A DNA stretch of 64,000 nt from Methylophaga thiooxydans DMS010 (GTDB lineage Bacteria; Pseudomonadota; Gammaproteobacteria; Nitrosococcales; Methylophagaceae): assembly GCF_000156355.1 (NCBI RefSeq), contig NZ_GG657895.1, forward strand, positions 1-64,000, written 5' to 3'. Position numbers and translations under genes: made by a program. Of the stretch, positions 16,158 to 24,385 are shown piece by piece; within the stretch, counting starts at the first letter, position 1; each line of letters begins with the position of its first letter. A model generated the notes under the pieces. It was not told where the DNA came from, made no database searches, and saw only the letters and a list, made by a program, of their open reading frames with translations.

Positions 16158-16741
16158 TACTTATCTCCTTTGAGTGATTTGGCGTATTCGGCTGGCTCGA
16201 CACCCAATTGCGTACAAACCGCCAACTGCGCATCAGACAGAACGGGGTTGCCGTCGTCATCGACTTGCTGTGTGGTGGTTTGTTTACCTGTCAGGGCGGC
16301 AATGGGGGCGGCTGATTTAAGGTAGGACTTCAGCACATCAACCGGCTGGTCTTTAGCCCACAGCTCCATGGCGGGAGTGAGCTTGCCATCTGCTTTGGCT
16401 GCGGCAATCATGGCGTCCTTGTCATTGCCATCCAGGCGCGCTGTCAGAGCAGCAATTTCTTCGCCTTGCTCTTTAATAACAGCCATAGCGGTGTCGGGGG
16501 TAGCCGCAGTGGCAGCAGCAACAGCTTCATCAGCGCTATCGGCTTTTTTCTTTAGCTCACCGAGAGCATTGCTAACCGCTGTCAGCGCAGCAAGCCCTGA
16601 AGTGTCTTTCAGCTCCAATGTGGTTGCCATGTTGGTAACCTGCTTATTCATAGCAGTCAGAGCTGCAGTCACCGCTGATTCATCGGCATCAGCTGCAAGG
16701 CCAAATAATTGGCGTAACAGCTTTAAAGTCTCCTCGTTCAT
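16157..16741 (-). CDS. Internal in-frame scaffold product (Mu gpZ type)
   Basis: Codon 171 of the protease gene is an ATG preceded at seven bases by AGAGGA, a better ribosome-binding site than many true starts here. Starting there gives a 194-residue Ala-rich, coiled-coil protein identical to the protease C-terminus (MNEETLKLLRQLFGLAAD). In Mu and lambda the scaffold is made exactly this way, from a start nested in the protease gene. The start of the nested product is inferred from the site and the family. Confidence 0.7.
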   Translation of the reverse strand: MNEETLKLLRQLFGLAADADESAVTAALTAMNKQVTNMATTLELKDTSGLAALTAVSNALGELKKKADSADEAVAAATAATPDTAMAVIKEQGEEIAALTARLDGNDKDAMIAAAKADGKLTPAMELWAKDQPVDVLKSYLKSAAPIAALTGKQTTTQQVDDDGNPVLSDAQLAVCTQLGVEPAEYAKSLKGDK

Positions 16742-17251
16742 AGAAGCGTCCTCTTGTTTTGGTTGCGGGAGAAGGGAAGCCGCTGCCAATACATCATCCA
16801 TTCCATCAATGGCTGGGTTATTGGTTAACGCGACATGAAGTAAATCCAAGACATGACCTGTTTTGGGGTCATAGGTGAAAACGGGTGAAATATATTTATA
16901 TTCTTTGTTGGTGATGAAGCCGTTGGCTTTTGGTGTCCATTCAGGACTAGACAACATGAGACCTTTATCAGGCACCCAACTCAACGCGGCAGGCTTACCC
17001 CAACCGGCAGCGGGTGCAGGCTGACCATTTTTAGCAGCCAACAAAGTTTGGTGTTCGTAATCGAAAACGATGTCGTTCTTGCGTGATTGAACGCGATTAA
17101 TAAGTGCAGCTGCAGAAACATCATCAAGATACCAAGGGCCACTCCCTGCCATCGCACCGCGAGGGGCATCGAACTTGCCAGCAGGAAATAACTGGACGGC
17201 ACCATCAGTGCCGACCAGTAGTGAGCAGATTGCAAGCGCTACGTTATGCAT
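16157..17251 (-). CDS. Head maturation protease with scaffold domain (Mu gpI type)
   Basis: A 364-residue protein. The N-terminal ~165 residues are the protease part (VQLFPAGKFDAPRGAMAGSG, DIVFDYEHQTLLAAKNG, AAGWGKPAAL, and LLHVALTNNPAIDGMDDV). The rest is an Ala-rich, coiled-coil scaffold. It should cleave itself and the scaffold during prohead maturation. The ATG has AAGG five bases upstream and overlaps the stop of a ten-codon leader ORF. In Mu, gene I also begins a late transcription unit, which agrees with the terminator just upstream. Confidence 0.92.
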   Translation of the reverse strand: MHNVALAICSLLVGTDGAVQLFPAGKFDAPRGAMAGSGPWYLDDVSAAALINRVQSRKNDIVFDYEHQTLLAAKNGQPAPAAGWGKPAALSWVPDKGLMLSSPEWTPKANGFITNKEYKYISPVFTYDPKTGHVLDLLHVALTNNPAIDGMDDVLAAASLLPQPKQEDASMNEETLKLLRQLFGLAADADESAVTAALTAMNKQVTNMATTLELKDTSGLAALTAVSNALGELKKKADSADEAVAAATAATPDTAMAVIKEQGEEIAALTARLDGNDKDAMIAAAKADGKLTPAMELWAKDQPVDVLKSYLKSAAPIAALTGKQTTTQQVDDDGNPVLSDAQLAVCTQLGVEPAEYAKSLKGDK

Positions 17252-17276
17252 AGCGACCTTGAGGGAATGATGTCAT
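17244..17276 (-). CDS. Ten-codon leader ORF before the protease gene
   Basis: An ATG with CAGGAG at a good distance starts a ten-residue peptide (MTSFPQGRYA) whose TAA overlaps the ATG of the protease gene. It may couple ribosomes to the protease start. It is too short to judge by sequence and could simply be part of the ribosome entry site. Confidence 0.35.
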   Translation of the reverse strand: MTSFPQGRYA

Positions 17277-17335
17277 GGCGAGTCTCCTGTTCGTCGTTTA
17301 TTTCAAGAACAGGTGCCACTCTACGAATGCGGGGC

Positions 17336-17367
17336 AAAAAAAATGCCCTGAAACAGTTCAGGGCATT
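17336..17367 (-). terminator. Intrinsic terminator between moron genes and protease gene
   Basis: On the minus strand, TGCCCTGAA and TTCAGGGCA pair around a short loop and are followed by eight T. It ends transcription of the two membrane-protein genes upstream. The stem is nearly the same as that of the terminator at 26547-26574. Confidence 0.85.
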
Positions 17368-17424
17368 AAATATTTGTTGTTATTGAAGATACCGTCTACG
17401 CATAAAAACGGCAACAATCAGAAG

Positions 17425-18006
17425 TTAAGATGCAACCGCTTGACCTATGCAATTAGCTTCAGCATCCAGCATTGTCCATTTACTACGTACACTTTTTGAC
17501 GTGACAGCATTATCAATCTTGCGATTTTTTAGAATTAGGAGCAATGCCGTCATATATAGTACCGCCCTTAAAAAGAGTGAACCTCTGACAATGTGATAAA
17601 AGACAGTAAGGTGCATTTCTTTTTGGGCTTTTAATATCAGTTTCTTTTGATGCTCTGACTCTGTTTTTAAGAAAGCATCCTCCCAACGCTCTTGATAACG
17701 TTTTAACTGAGGACTATTTTTAATATCATTCCGGCCCAAAAATAACGTCAGGATAAAATGCATCGCACTTAACTGATGGGTGTATCTAATCACCCCATTC
17801 AAAGTCGTGCGTGTAATGCAATACAATTCATTATCAAAATCAATTTCTCCCGCTTCAGCGGCATTGAATAATTGATCACGTATATCAAAAAGGCGCTGAC
17901 GAGTAGAGTCGTTCAAATAGCTTCTATACTCAACAAACCAGGCGTACCAAATCCCAATAAATAACGCGATCAGTAATATTGAATCATTCAATTGTGAATC
18001 CATCAC
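17425..18006 (-). CDS. Membrane protein of unknown function (moron gene 2)
   Basis: A 193-residue protein with likely membrane segments near residues 8-26, 78-93 and 143-162 and a charged middle section (KRYQERWEDAFLKTESEHQKK). I recognise no family. It overlaps the preceding membrane-protein gene by four bases (ATGA) and ends 58 bp before an intrinsic terminator. The pair looks more A+T-rich than the head genes around it and has no known place in virion assembly, which suggests a lysogeny-expressed accessory pair such as superinfection exclusion. This function is inferred only. Confidence 0.75.
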   Translation of the reverse strand: MMDSQLNDSILLIALFIGIWYAWFVEYRSYLNDSTRQRLFDIRDQLFNAAEAGEIDFDNELYCITRTTLNGVIRYTHQLSAMHFILTLFLGRNDIKNSPQLKRYQERWEDAFLKTESEHQKKLILKAQKEMHLTVFYHIVRGSLFLRAVLYMTALLLILKNRKIDNAVTSKSVRSKWTMLDAEANCIGQAVAS

Positions 18007-18455
18007 ACATCCTCCGGTCTTGTTTCGCCTCTTGGCGTTAAGTCACTAGATGTTCTCTTACTGTCCACTTCTTTTTCATACATCTCTTTATATGGTTGAT
18101 AGCGTTCAACCACATTTTTTCTATGTCTTGACTGACCTCTACCATATAAAATCCCGAACACACCAAAGAGACCACCGAGCAAGCCAACTAGATAACTACT
18201 CTCTTCAGCTGACTTTTCATCCTTGTTAATTTCAGCGTGGATTTTCGCGTTAATGCCAATATCAGCTTTTGTTGTTTTACCAGCCCATGAAATTGCAACT
18301 GGCGATAAAAGATATAGCCCTAAAACCAATGCTGACCCAGCAATAAACCACCTTATAGTTTTTGACCACTCAGCAGCTCGCATTGTTGCGATACTTCCCC
18401 GAAGCGATGCATTTTCAACGAGTAAGTCTGTTCTTGATTGATATTTGTCTGCCAT
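18003..18455 (-). CDS. Membrane protein of unknown function (moron gene 1)
   Basis: A 150-residue protein from MADKYQSRTDLL; a TTG three codons upstream is an alternative start. A likely membrane helix covers residues 35-57 (IRWFIAGSALVLGLYLLSP) and a second, Gly-rich one covers residues 87-105 (YLVGLLGGLFGVFGILYG). The C-terminus is basic, then hydrophilic. No family recognised. It is the first gene of a two-gene unit with a candidate promoter at 18534-18563 and a terminator at 17336-17367, between the G-like and I-like genes. Confidence 0.75.
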   Translation of the reverse strand: MADKYQSRTDLLVENASLRGSIATMRAAEWSKTIRWFIAGSALVLGLYLLSPVAISWAGKTTKADIGINAKIHAEINKDEKSAEESSYLVGLLGGLFGVFGILYGRGQSRHRKNVVERYQPYKEMYEKEVDSKRTSSDLTPRGETRPEDV

Positions 18456-18685
18456 CAGGCACAAAAAAACCCGACACCAATCAAACCATCAGCATCAGGG
18501 TTACTCCCTATTAGTAGTTATCCATAATAAGGCATATTGTCACAGTTTTACATATCCAAGCAATAGCAACACTATTAAAGACCGCTTAACCCCGTTTAAA
18601 TTCCCGCACAATCGTTTAATACTTTTATATTCCAATACTGACCGCACATCAACAGTTAAAACAGCTTAGAACGGCACACAGAGAT
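18456..18685. other. Non-coding stretch near the prophage centre
   Basis: No gene is seen in 230 bp between the G-like gene and the membrane-protein pair. The stretch is A+T-rich and contains a candidate minus-strand promoter (18534-18563). An imperfect stem AACCC...GGGTT followed by seven T (about 18462-18500) could end transcription from gpG. Positions 18574-18606 contain TTAACCCCGTTTAAATTCCCG. In Mu, the strong gyrase site that organises replicative transposition lies between G and I at the genome centre, and this stretch has the same address. Confidence 0.5.
18534..18563 (-). promoter_or_regulatory. Candidate sigma-70 promoter for the membrane-protein pair
   Basis: Minus strand TTGCTT, an 18-base spacer, and CAATAT, about 80 bases before the start codon at 18455. 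The match is moderate and judged only by eye. Confidence 0.4.
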
Positions 18686-19135
18686 TCAACGTAGTGCATC
18701 TTGAAAGTGTTCGTAAAGGGTATCAATTATCATTTGTTCATCGTCTTCTGACACACCCAAGTAGGGCCTGGCGGGAATACCTCGGTCTTCATCACCGAAC
18801 TGATGGGTCGCGCCCTGGATAAGGTTGGTACCCATTTCCATACTCTGGCTGCTGGTGTTATAGGCTAGCGTGTCACGCATGAATCCTTCTAGCACCAGCA
18901 CCTTGTCGGCGTTTTTCTTTTTACGTGCCTGATATTTCGGATCGAGTGGCTCCCATGGGTTACTTTCAGGATCGACTTGCTGATCCCATCGATCATGGGT
19001 GCTGTTAAGTAAACCTTCACCGATATCGATAAAGGCGGGTTCCAAGTCTTCACCGGCATCGACCAGGGCGCGTAGCCGGGCGGCGATGGCTTTATCCGGG
19101 AAGCTATAGTCGATACTGATTGATGCGCCTGCCAT
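18686..19135 (-). CDS. Virion morphogenesis protein (Mu gpG type)
   Basis: A 149-residue protein of the phage virion morphogenesis family: LRALVDAGEDLEPAFIDIGEGLLNSTHDRW, then PWEPLDPKYQARKKKNADKVLVLEG, and TNLIQGATHQFGDEDRGIPARPYLGVS near the C-terminus. It acts in tail completion or head-tail joining. The start overlaps the stop of a 37-codon ORF by TAATG. Confidence 0.92.
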   Translation of the reverse strand: MAGASISIDYSFPDKAIAARLRALVDAGEDLEPAFIDIGEGLLNSTHDRWDQQVDPESNPWEPLDPKYQARKKKNADKVLVLEGFMRDTLAYNTSSQSMEMGTNLIQGATHQFGDEDRGIPARPYLGVSEDDEQMIIDTLYEHFQDALR

Positions 19136-19248
19136 TATTCACCTATACTATGTTTATCGGTTGCGATGCTGGCGCGTACGCCCATAGCATCAAAAACCCG
19201 CCAACCTGGTGCGTCAGGAAAAGTGGCCCCATCATTCTTCATCCCCAT
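19135..19248 (-). CDS. Small phage ORF between F and G (37 residues)
   Basis: A 37-codon frame (MGMKNDGATFPDAPGWRVFD...) fills the gap between the F-like and G-like genes. Its ATG lies inside the F 3' end with AAGGGG about ten bases upstream, and its TAA overlaps the G start as TAATG. Exact tiling at both ends with normal-looking protein sequence argues that it is translated. Function unknown. Confidence 0.55.
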   Translation of the reverse strand: MGMKNDGATFPDAPGWRVFDAMGVRASIATDKHSIGE

Positions 19249-20449
19249 ACACCAGATACCCCTTACGCTGACTGTTCAGGTAATTACGGCGTGATGTCGG
19301 GATAAACGTCCAGCTTTCCAGTAACCCCTTTCTCACATTGGCCACCGCGACCAGGTACCGGCCTTTACCGATATCGTAGGCTTTGACAATGCGAGAGCGC
19401 AGCACCACTTTGCCAGTGCCGTTGTGTTGCTGGAACGATAACCAGACTTCATAAGGATTGGTCAGCAAGTCGTCCAGTAACGGCAGGAACTCAGCACGGG
19501 CGGGATCAATATGTTCTGATAATGCCTTGCTGTTGAGCAGAAACGGTAAGCCTCCGGGGGTGTAGAGTTTCTCTTCACCCACTTGTTTTTGCAGCTGCTC
19601 ATATACTTCTGCTTTTTTATTTAAGCGTGATCCCAACTTCACCGGCGACTTGGTGAAAGGTATCTGTTGTTCTCTGCCAGCTTCAGCCCAGCCTTGTGGT
19701 GTGAGCGTTGTCCACTGAGTGCGTGTTTTTGTGTATTGCGCCATCACATCATCAGCCAGCTGCTCACCAAAAGCGGCTCTGCCTGGATTATAGGCGAAGC
19801 CCGGATCAACACCTTTGGGTACGCTTACGGTACGAGGCGACGGGCCTCGGACACCGACCACTTTATCTTCCAGTTCTACTGCAGGAGCGTTATCCGGGCC
19901 AGTTTTACCGAGCTTATCCATATCGCGTTTGCTGAGTGTTCTGACCCGACACTTGCAACCCCAGCCGTTCTGGGGGTAATGGGTCTGCCAGAATGGGTCG
20001 TCGGCATCAAGGATTAATCCGTCCCAGGCTACATGCTCTGGCCGTGGATGCTCGACAGCATCATTGTGTATGTACTGCCAGAATGGTCGAGTGTGTTTGA
20101 CTTGCTGCATCTGGGCATATCGACCAGCGTTATGGCTTTGATACAGATTGGTCTCGTAGATAACCCGGCTGCGCCAGTTGCGACCACCGTTATAGCCCCA
20201 GCCGTGCTTGCTGACTATCTGATCAAAGTCTTTGCGAAAGTCCTTCAGGCTCATGCCTTCAGTAATCACTTTGTCCATTGATGAACGAAAATCGTTAAGC
20301 AGGTCTTCTTTCATCGCCCCGGCAATGACAAAGGCACGGGCATGCTGGCCCTCATAGATATCTGTCCAGGATGCCGTCGGCAGGTTCAGCTTGTCACGAA
20401 ACGCATCAACCGCTTTATTGAAAGGCATGGAGCCGTAATTGATGTTCAT
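19232..20449 (-). CDS. Minor head / head morphogenesis protein (Mu gpF, SPP1 gp7 type)
   Basis: A 405-residue head protein. The N-terminal part has INYGSMPFNKAVDAFRDKLNLPT and WTDIYEGQHARAFVIAGAM. The SPP1 gp7-like core has WRSRVIYETNLYQSHNAGRYAQM, RPEHVAWDGLILDADDPFWQTHYPQNGW and the CKCRVRTLS motif. It acts with the portal in DNA packaging and ejection. The C-terminal domain (residues 290-400) is of the Mu F C-terminal type. It starts one base after the preceding gene. Confidence 0.92.
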   Translation of the reverse strand: MNINYGSMPFNKAVDAFRDKLNLPTASWTDIYEGQHARAFVIAGAMKEDLLNDFRSSMDKVITEGMSLKDFRKDFDQIVSKHGWGYNGGRNWRSRVIYETNLYQSHNAGRYAQMQQVKHTRPFWQYIHNDAVEHPRPEHVAWDGLILDADDPFWQTHYPQNGWGCKCRVRTLSKRDMDKLGKTGPDNAPAVELEDKVVGVRGPSPRTVSVPKGVDPGFAYNPGRAAFGEQLADDVMAQYTKTRTQWTTLTPQGWAEAGREQQIPFTKSPVKLGSRLNKKAEVYEQLQKQVGEEKLYTPGGLPFLLNSKALSEHIDPARAEFLPLLDDLLTNPYEVWLSFQQHNGTGKVVLRSRIVKAYDIGKGRYLVAVANVRKGLLESWTFIPTSRRNYLNSQRKGYLVYGDEE

Positions 20450-20746
20450 TTAGCCAGCTTCATGCAATTTTTGCTTCAGCAGATAACCTTCCAGTTGCCA
20501 GATTTTATTTTTGGCATTCTCATAGGCTATCTTCTCACCTATTTCAGCGTCGAAGTTTTCTGGACTAGCGCAAGCTGATTCACCTGTTACAGTAAAGCCA
20601 TTTTGTAAAGTTAAGCAGCAGACAGTTAATTGGCTTCCTTCAAATACGTGATACTGCTCTGACTTGATTACAGCCTGAAGCATATCTGGAGTTAACCTTG
20701 GAGCGTTAAGTTCTTTCTTTTGAATTTCATTTTCTATTTCAGTCAT
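20450..20746 (-). CDS. N4 gp49 / Sf6 gene 66 family protein
   Basis: A 98-residue protein from MTEIENEIQKKEL. It contains LTPDMLQAVIKSEQYHVFEGSQLTVCCLTLQNGFTV in overlapping pieces, and GESACASPENFDAEIGEKIAYENAKNKIWQLEGYLL. This closely follows the N4 gp49/Sf6 gene 66 family, which is widespread in phages and of unknown function. It lies between portal and F, where Mu has no gene, and overlaps the portal 3' end by eight bases. Confidence 0.87.
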   Translation of the reverse strand: MTEIENEIQKKELNAPRLTPDMLQAVIKSEQYHVFEGSQLTVCCLTLQNGFTVTGESACASPENFDAEIGEKIAYENAKNKIWQLEGYLLKQKLHEAG

Positions 20747-22304
20747 TTTCAGACACCTCATAACGCCCAGCCAGCTCAGCGGTGGCCAGCGCCATTTGAA
20801 TCACGTCAGCAAGTTCTTCCGGGTCAAGAAAACCGAATGCTTCGACCAGGCGATCCTGAAAGTCTTCTAGCGTGCCACCGTTATCATCCACTTCCTCTAA
20901 TAAGGATTTAATACGGTTATAAAGGTCGTCTAACGGTGACTGTGCTTGTGTTGCCAGTTGATTCACAACACCATCTAACTCTGTTTCATTATCACCGGCT
21001 TTGGCTGCAGCGGTAGCGGCGGCATTCGGGCGTGCAGCATCATTTTGTTCAGGGGTGTTAGTTGGAACCGGTTCATAGCCTTCACCATAGATCTCCGTCA
21101 GTTTTTCTTGGTTAAGCCGGTAGCCCATATCGAACAAAAGCTTATCGCGTTCGGCGCGTTCGTTAAGTTCTTCACCTTCCTCAGAGATGAACTTGATACG
21201 TGGGCCACGGCGTGGATCGGCACCGGGAATATTGAGTGCAACCATTGGCCAAAGTAGGTCACGGTTTAAGGTGCCAGCAATTTGCCGCACGTCACTGACC
21301 AGCAGATCATGACGCACTTCATTATGGATATCACCCAGGTTAGAACCCAGACCGGTATTTTGTGCCGTACTGGTTAAGGTGCCACCGAGAATCGCTTTAG
21401 ACTGAACCGACTCGCACCAGTTGATCATAAACTGGTATGGGTCGCTGGCTCCCTTGGCGGCCTCTTTAAAATCGACATCCATACCATCGGGCATGATGCC
21501 TGCAGCACTGTGGCCGATACCAATGACGGCGCGAAGCAAGGTATTTTTTTCTTCATCACTGGCACCGCTGGGGTAAGTGCCGAGTCGCATTGGTATGCCA
21601 TAGACTTCCAGAAACTCGGCCAGATCCCGAATGCTGTAGTTTTTAAACAGGTATGGCCATGCGAGGATACGATGCAAACCGCCACGGGCAATGCTGCCAG
21701 ACTTGGCTTTATGAACATGCGTTACCCAGCCAAACGGCCACAATTCATCACCTCTGCCACCACTGTTACGCAGCAGAATCTTTTTGCGATCATTTTCATC
21801 GATGGTAAATAGGCGTGCTGATTGATGCTCTAGCGTTGGTAACAGCGTTTTACCCAGCTTATGCCAACCGAGTTCCAGCATCGAATAGCCTTTGCCAATC
21901 GCATCACCGATATCGAAAAGGTGATCTTCGAAGTCTTCCATGTCAAGCAGCCACTCTTTGACCTCTTCGGCAAGCGCTTCTTCTTTTTTATCGGCATTAC
22001 GCGGTGCGACCACATCCCAATCGACACCCATCAACGCCCGTTTTCGCTTACTCATTTCCGCAAAGACATGGGCATCTTTTTCTTCCATATCTTCAAACAG
22101 GTCGGCCTGTTCGACCAGATTGCCTTGTTCAGCTGCTTGCAGAATGCTGGCTAACTTGCGTGGTGTTAAACCACCTGAAGGATGGTTCTCAAACTCTTTA
22201 CTGATAAAGCCGAGCTTGGATGTTTGCTCTTCACTCAGTGCTTCTCGCACCTGTACTGGCTTACCAGCGGCATCTACGATTTGACTTGTTCTTACTTGTT
22301 CCAT
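20739..22304 (-). CDS. Portal protein (Mu gp29 type, DUF935)
   Basis: The portal ring through which DNA enters the head, 521 residues from MEQVRTSQIVDAAGKPV. An ATG nine bases earlier (22313), and a longer open frame up to 22391 overlapping terminase, are possible but less phage-like. DUF935 features are GLTPRKLASILQAAEQG, MEEKDAHVFAEMSKRKRALMGVDWDV, GYSMLELGWHK and ILAWPYLFKNYSIRDLAEFLEVYGIPMR. The C-terminus is helical and acidic. Confidence 0.93.
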   Translation of the reverse strand: MEQVRTSQIVDAAGKPVQVREALSEEQTSKLGFISKEFENHPSGGLTPRKLASILQAAEQGNLVEQADLFEDMEEKDAHVFAEMSKRKRALMGVDWDVVAPRNADKKEEALAEEVKEWLLDMEDFEDHLFDIGDAIGKGYSMLELGWHKLGKTLLPTLEHQSARLFTIDENDRKKILLRNSGGRGDELWPFGWVTHVHKAKSGSIARGGLHRILAWPYLFKNYSIRDLAEFLEVYGIPMRLGTYPSGASDEEKNTLLRAVIGIGHSAAGIMPDGMDVDFKEAAKGASDPYQFMINWCESVQSKAILGGTLTSTAQNTGLGSNLGDIHNEVRHDLLVSDVRQIAGTLNRDLLWPMVALNIPGADPRRGPRIKFISEEGEELNERAERDKLLFDMGYRLNQEKLTEIYGEGYEPVPTNTPEQNDAARPNAAATAAAKAGDNETELDGVVNQLATQAQSPLDDLYNRIKSLLEEVDDNGGTLEDFQDRLVEAFGFLDPEELADVIQMALATAELAGRYEVSEND

Positions 22305-22306
22305 TG

Positions 22307-23833
22307 TTACCATCCACCGCCTTTTTGCATCAGGCTGCTGTAGTCGTTGTCGGGGTTGTCGCGTTCGGTTTTGCTGGGGGCTGCTGTCCACTCAATCGGT
22401 GAAGCCAAATCAAAGCTGGCAGCATGCGCCATGACCAAACTAATCGCTGCGTCACCGTGTCGGCTTTTGGCAGCATCGGTTTTACCATCGGGCAATTTCG
22501 GTACACCTTTAATCACTTGCAGCGCACCGATATCGTCTGCGACATCGGCATCACGCGGGATAAGAATGGTGTCGTCCTCAAACGCAGCTTTGAACTTGGG
22601 CATATTATCCAGGTACCAGCTTTGGCTAAGCATCACTTCTTCGACCACATTGACGCCATAGCGGTACTTGGCTTGCTCTGCCAGATACTGACCATTACCA
22701 CGGGCATCCAGCTTGGCCGCACTGAATCGAGGCAAACGATCACAGATATAAAACAGCACCTGCTCTTGCTGCTTGAACGGCACGTTGTGCAGTTCAACCA
22801 TAAATGGCACTACGCGCCTGAGCTGCTGACTGATGGTCATCGGTGTCAGCACGGTTAAGTCACCGGAGCGACCAAAATCTTCGCCTAAAACGTGGCGTAA
22901 ATTGGGATTTAACTGGTCTAAAAGCGGCTTTAAATTAACCTCACACCAGGCCAGCATTTCTGCCTGGCGAAGATGCTCTGGCCACAGGTTGAACTCGGCG
23001 GTACCGGAATAGCGCAGCACCGGCACATCATGCATGCGGGACTCACGTAGGGCGCGGCTGATATAGGTGCCACCGCCTTGTTTGGGGACGCAGTCATATT
23101 CTTCTTCGGCATCTTCGGTACTGGCAGTATTTTTACGAAGCCCAGCTTTCCATTCGTCTTCGCCTTCTTGTGTCCATTGAATTTTCTGAATTTGGCAGAT
23201 GCGTTTATAGAGACCCATTTCACACGCATCATCCAGTGTGATTCGATGAACGCTGTAATCTTTTTTTCCAGATCGACTGTCTTCGATGAGTTCATTGAAC
23301 AGGTTTTCTACGCCATTATGCGTAGAGATGATTCGAATTTTGCTGCCCCACATCGTCAGAGCTAACGCAGCTTTTAAAAGCTCATCAAGTGCATCATGGA
23401 ATGCCGCCTCATCAATGCAGACATTACCCTGACGACCACGCATATTGCTGGGTCGTGAGCTGAGTGCCTGAATCTTAAAGCCGCTGGCAAAGCGAATAGT
23501 GAAGGTGAGAATATCTTTGTCTTCATCTTCAAAGATTTCCTCTTCAATGGCTGAGGCAGCCTTATTGAATGACTTAGCCCACATCGAACAAGCATCAATA
23601 AACTCTACGGCCATCTCTTTATTAGAACCAACGTAGTAGCAGTTGGTACCGCCCGCAGCCTTTGACGATGAGGCGGCTAATACTTGATCGGCTGCTTCAG
23701 CCCAAGTTAAACCTGTACGTCGTGACTTTTCAGCAAGCTTAAGAATACTGTCATCTGCCATCCAGTTCTTTTGATATGGCAGCAGGACATCATTCGGATC
23801 GTAATCTTTGTATATGGCTAAAGCAGCGCCCAT
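22307..23833 (-). CDS. Terminase large subunit (Mu gp28 type)
   Basis: The packaging motor, 508 residues. An ATPase N-terminus has the variant Walker A region SRRTGLTW (37-44) and the Walker B IDEAAF (140-145). The following ISTHNG is the coupling motif. The nuclease half begins near LGEDFGRSGDLTVLTP, with the expected acidic residues, and includes KLDARGNGQYLAEQ. In Mu this enzyme packages by headful from the integrated end into host DNA. It follows the gp27-like gene by three bases. Confidence 0.93.
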   Translation of the reverse strand: MGAALAIYKDYDPNDVLLPYQKNWMADDSILKLAEKSRRTGLTWAEAADQVLAASSSKAAGGTNCYYVGSNKEMAVEFIDACSMWAKSFNKAASAIEEEIFEDEDKDILTFTIRFASGFKIQALSSRPSNMRGRQGNVCIDEAAFHDALDELLKAALALTMWGSKIRIISTHNGVENLFNELIEDSRSGKKDYSVHRITLDDACEMGLYKRICQIQKIQWTQEGEDEWKAGLRKNTASTEDAEEEYDCVPKQGGGTYISRALRESRMHDVPVLRYSGTAEFNLWPEHLRQAEMLAWCEVNLKPLLDQLNPNLRHVLGEDFGRSGDLTVLTPMTISQQLRRVVPFMVELHNVPFKQQEQVLFYICDRLPRFSAAKLDARGNGQYLAEQAKYRYGVNVVEEVMLSQSWYLDNMPKFKAAFEDDTILIPRDADVADDIGALQVIKGVPKLPDGKTDAAKSRHGDAAISLVMAHAASFDLASPIEWTAAPSKTERDNPDNDYSSLMQKGGGW

Positions 23834-23836
23834 CGC

Positions 23837-24385
23837 TTAACCCAGCCCCAGTATTTCTGTCTTGATTGAATCAATTGCTTTTTGGCTCATGCCTTGGCTG
23901 ACCATAGACTTTTCAGCTGTCGCTGCAGCTTCGTTAGCGGCTTCGGCTCTGATGGCTTTCTCTCGCTCTTCATTCATATTGGCCGCTGACTCCAGTCGCT
24001 GAACAGCGAGTGCCAATTGAGCCAGCATTTTTGGCTCTACAGGGGTATCACCTTCAGCCATATGCATTGCTGAATCAAACGCCATCGTGCGGATGATTTC
24101 ATTGACTAACTTACCAACCTGGCCTTGCGGTGCAGCGCCCAGCTTGCCGATCCACATGCTGGCCAGTTCGCGTGATTGCTGTAGTTTGGCTCCGACATCT
24201 TTCATCTTGACGGCATATCGATTGACCGCAGACTTGCTGACGCGATCATCAGTGCCGAGCTGTTCAAGGATGGCATTGATTTGTGCTGTGGCATCCAGTT
24301 GTGAGACTCGCGGATCTCGCAACAGGGTTTGCAGCTGCTCCAGAATATCGGCTGGCAATTGCTCAATGGATGAGGCGCGAGCCAT
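23837..24385 (-). CDS. gp27-like protein, probable small terminase (DUF3486)
   Basis: A 182-residue helical protein. The opening (ASSIEQLPADILEQLQTLLRDPRVSQLDAT) and the central VSKSAVNRYAVKMKDVG (a helix-turn-helix-like stretch) fit DUF3486, the gene before the large terminase in Mu-like phages. It likely recognises the packaging start near the phage end. Its ATG overlaps the stop of the preceding 57-codon gene (TAATG). Confidence 0.88.
   Translation of the reverse strand: MARASSIEQLPADILEQLQTLLRDPRVSQLDATAQINAILEQLGTDDRVSKSAVNRYAVKMKDVGAKLQQSRELASMWIGKLGAAPQGQVGKLVNEIIRTMAFDSAMHMAEGDTPVEPKMLAQLALAVQRLESAANMNEEREKAIRAEAANEAAATAEKSMVSQGMSQKAIDSIKTEILGLG

Noticed and set aside
16368-16838. 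Long Ala/Ser-rich plus-strand frame opposite the protease/scaffold gene
   Set aside because: It is the mirror of an Ala-rich coiled-coil coding region, without a ribosome site or promoter.
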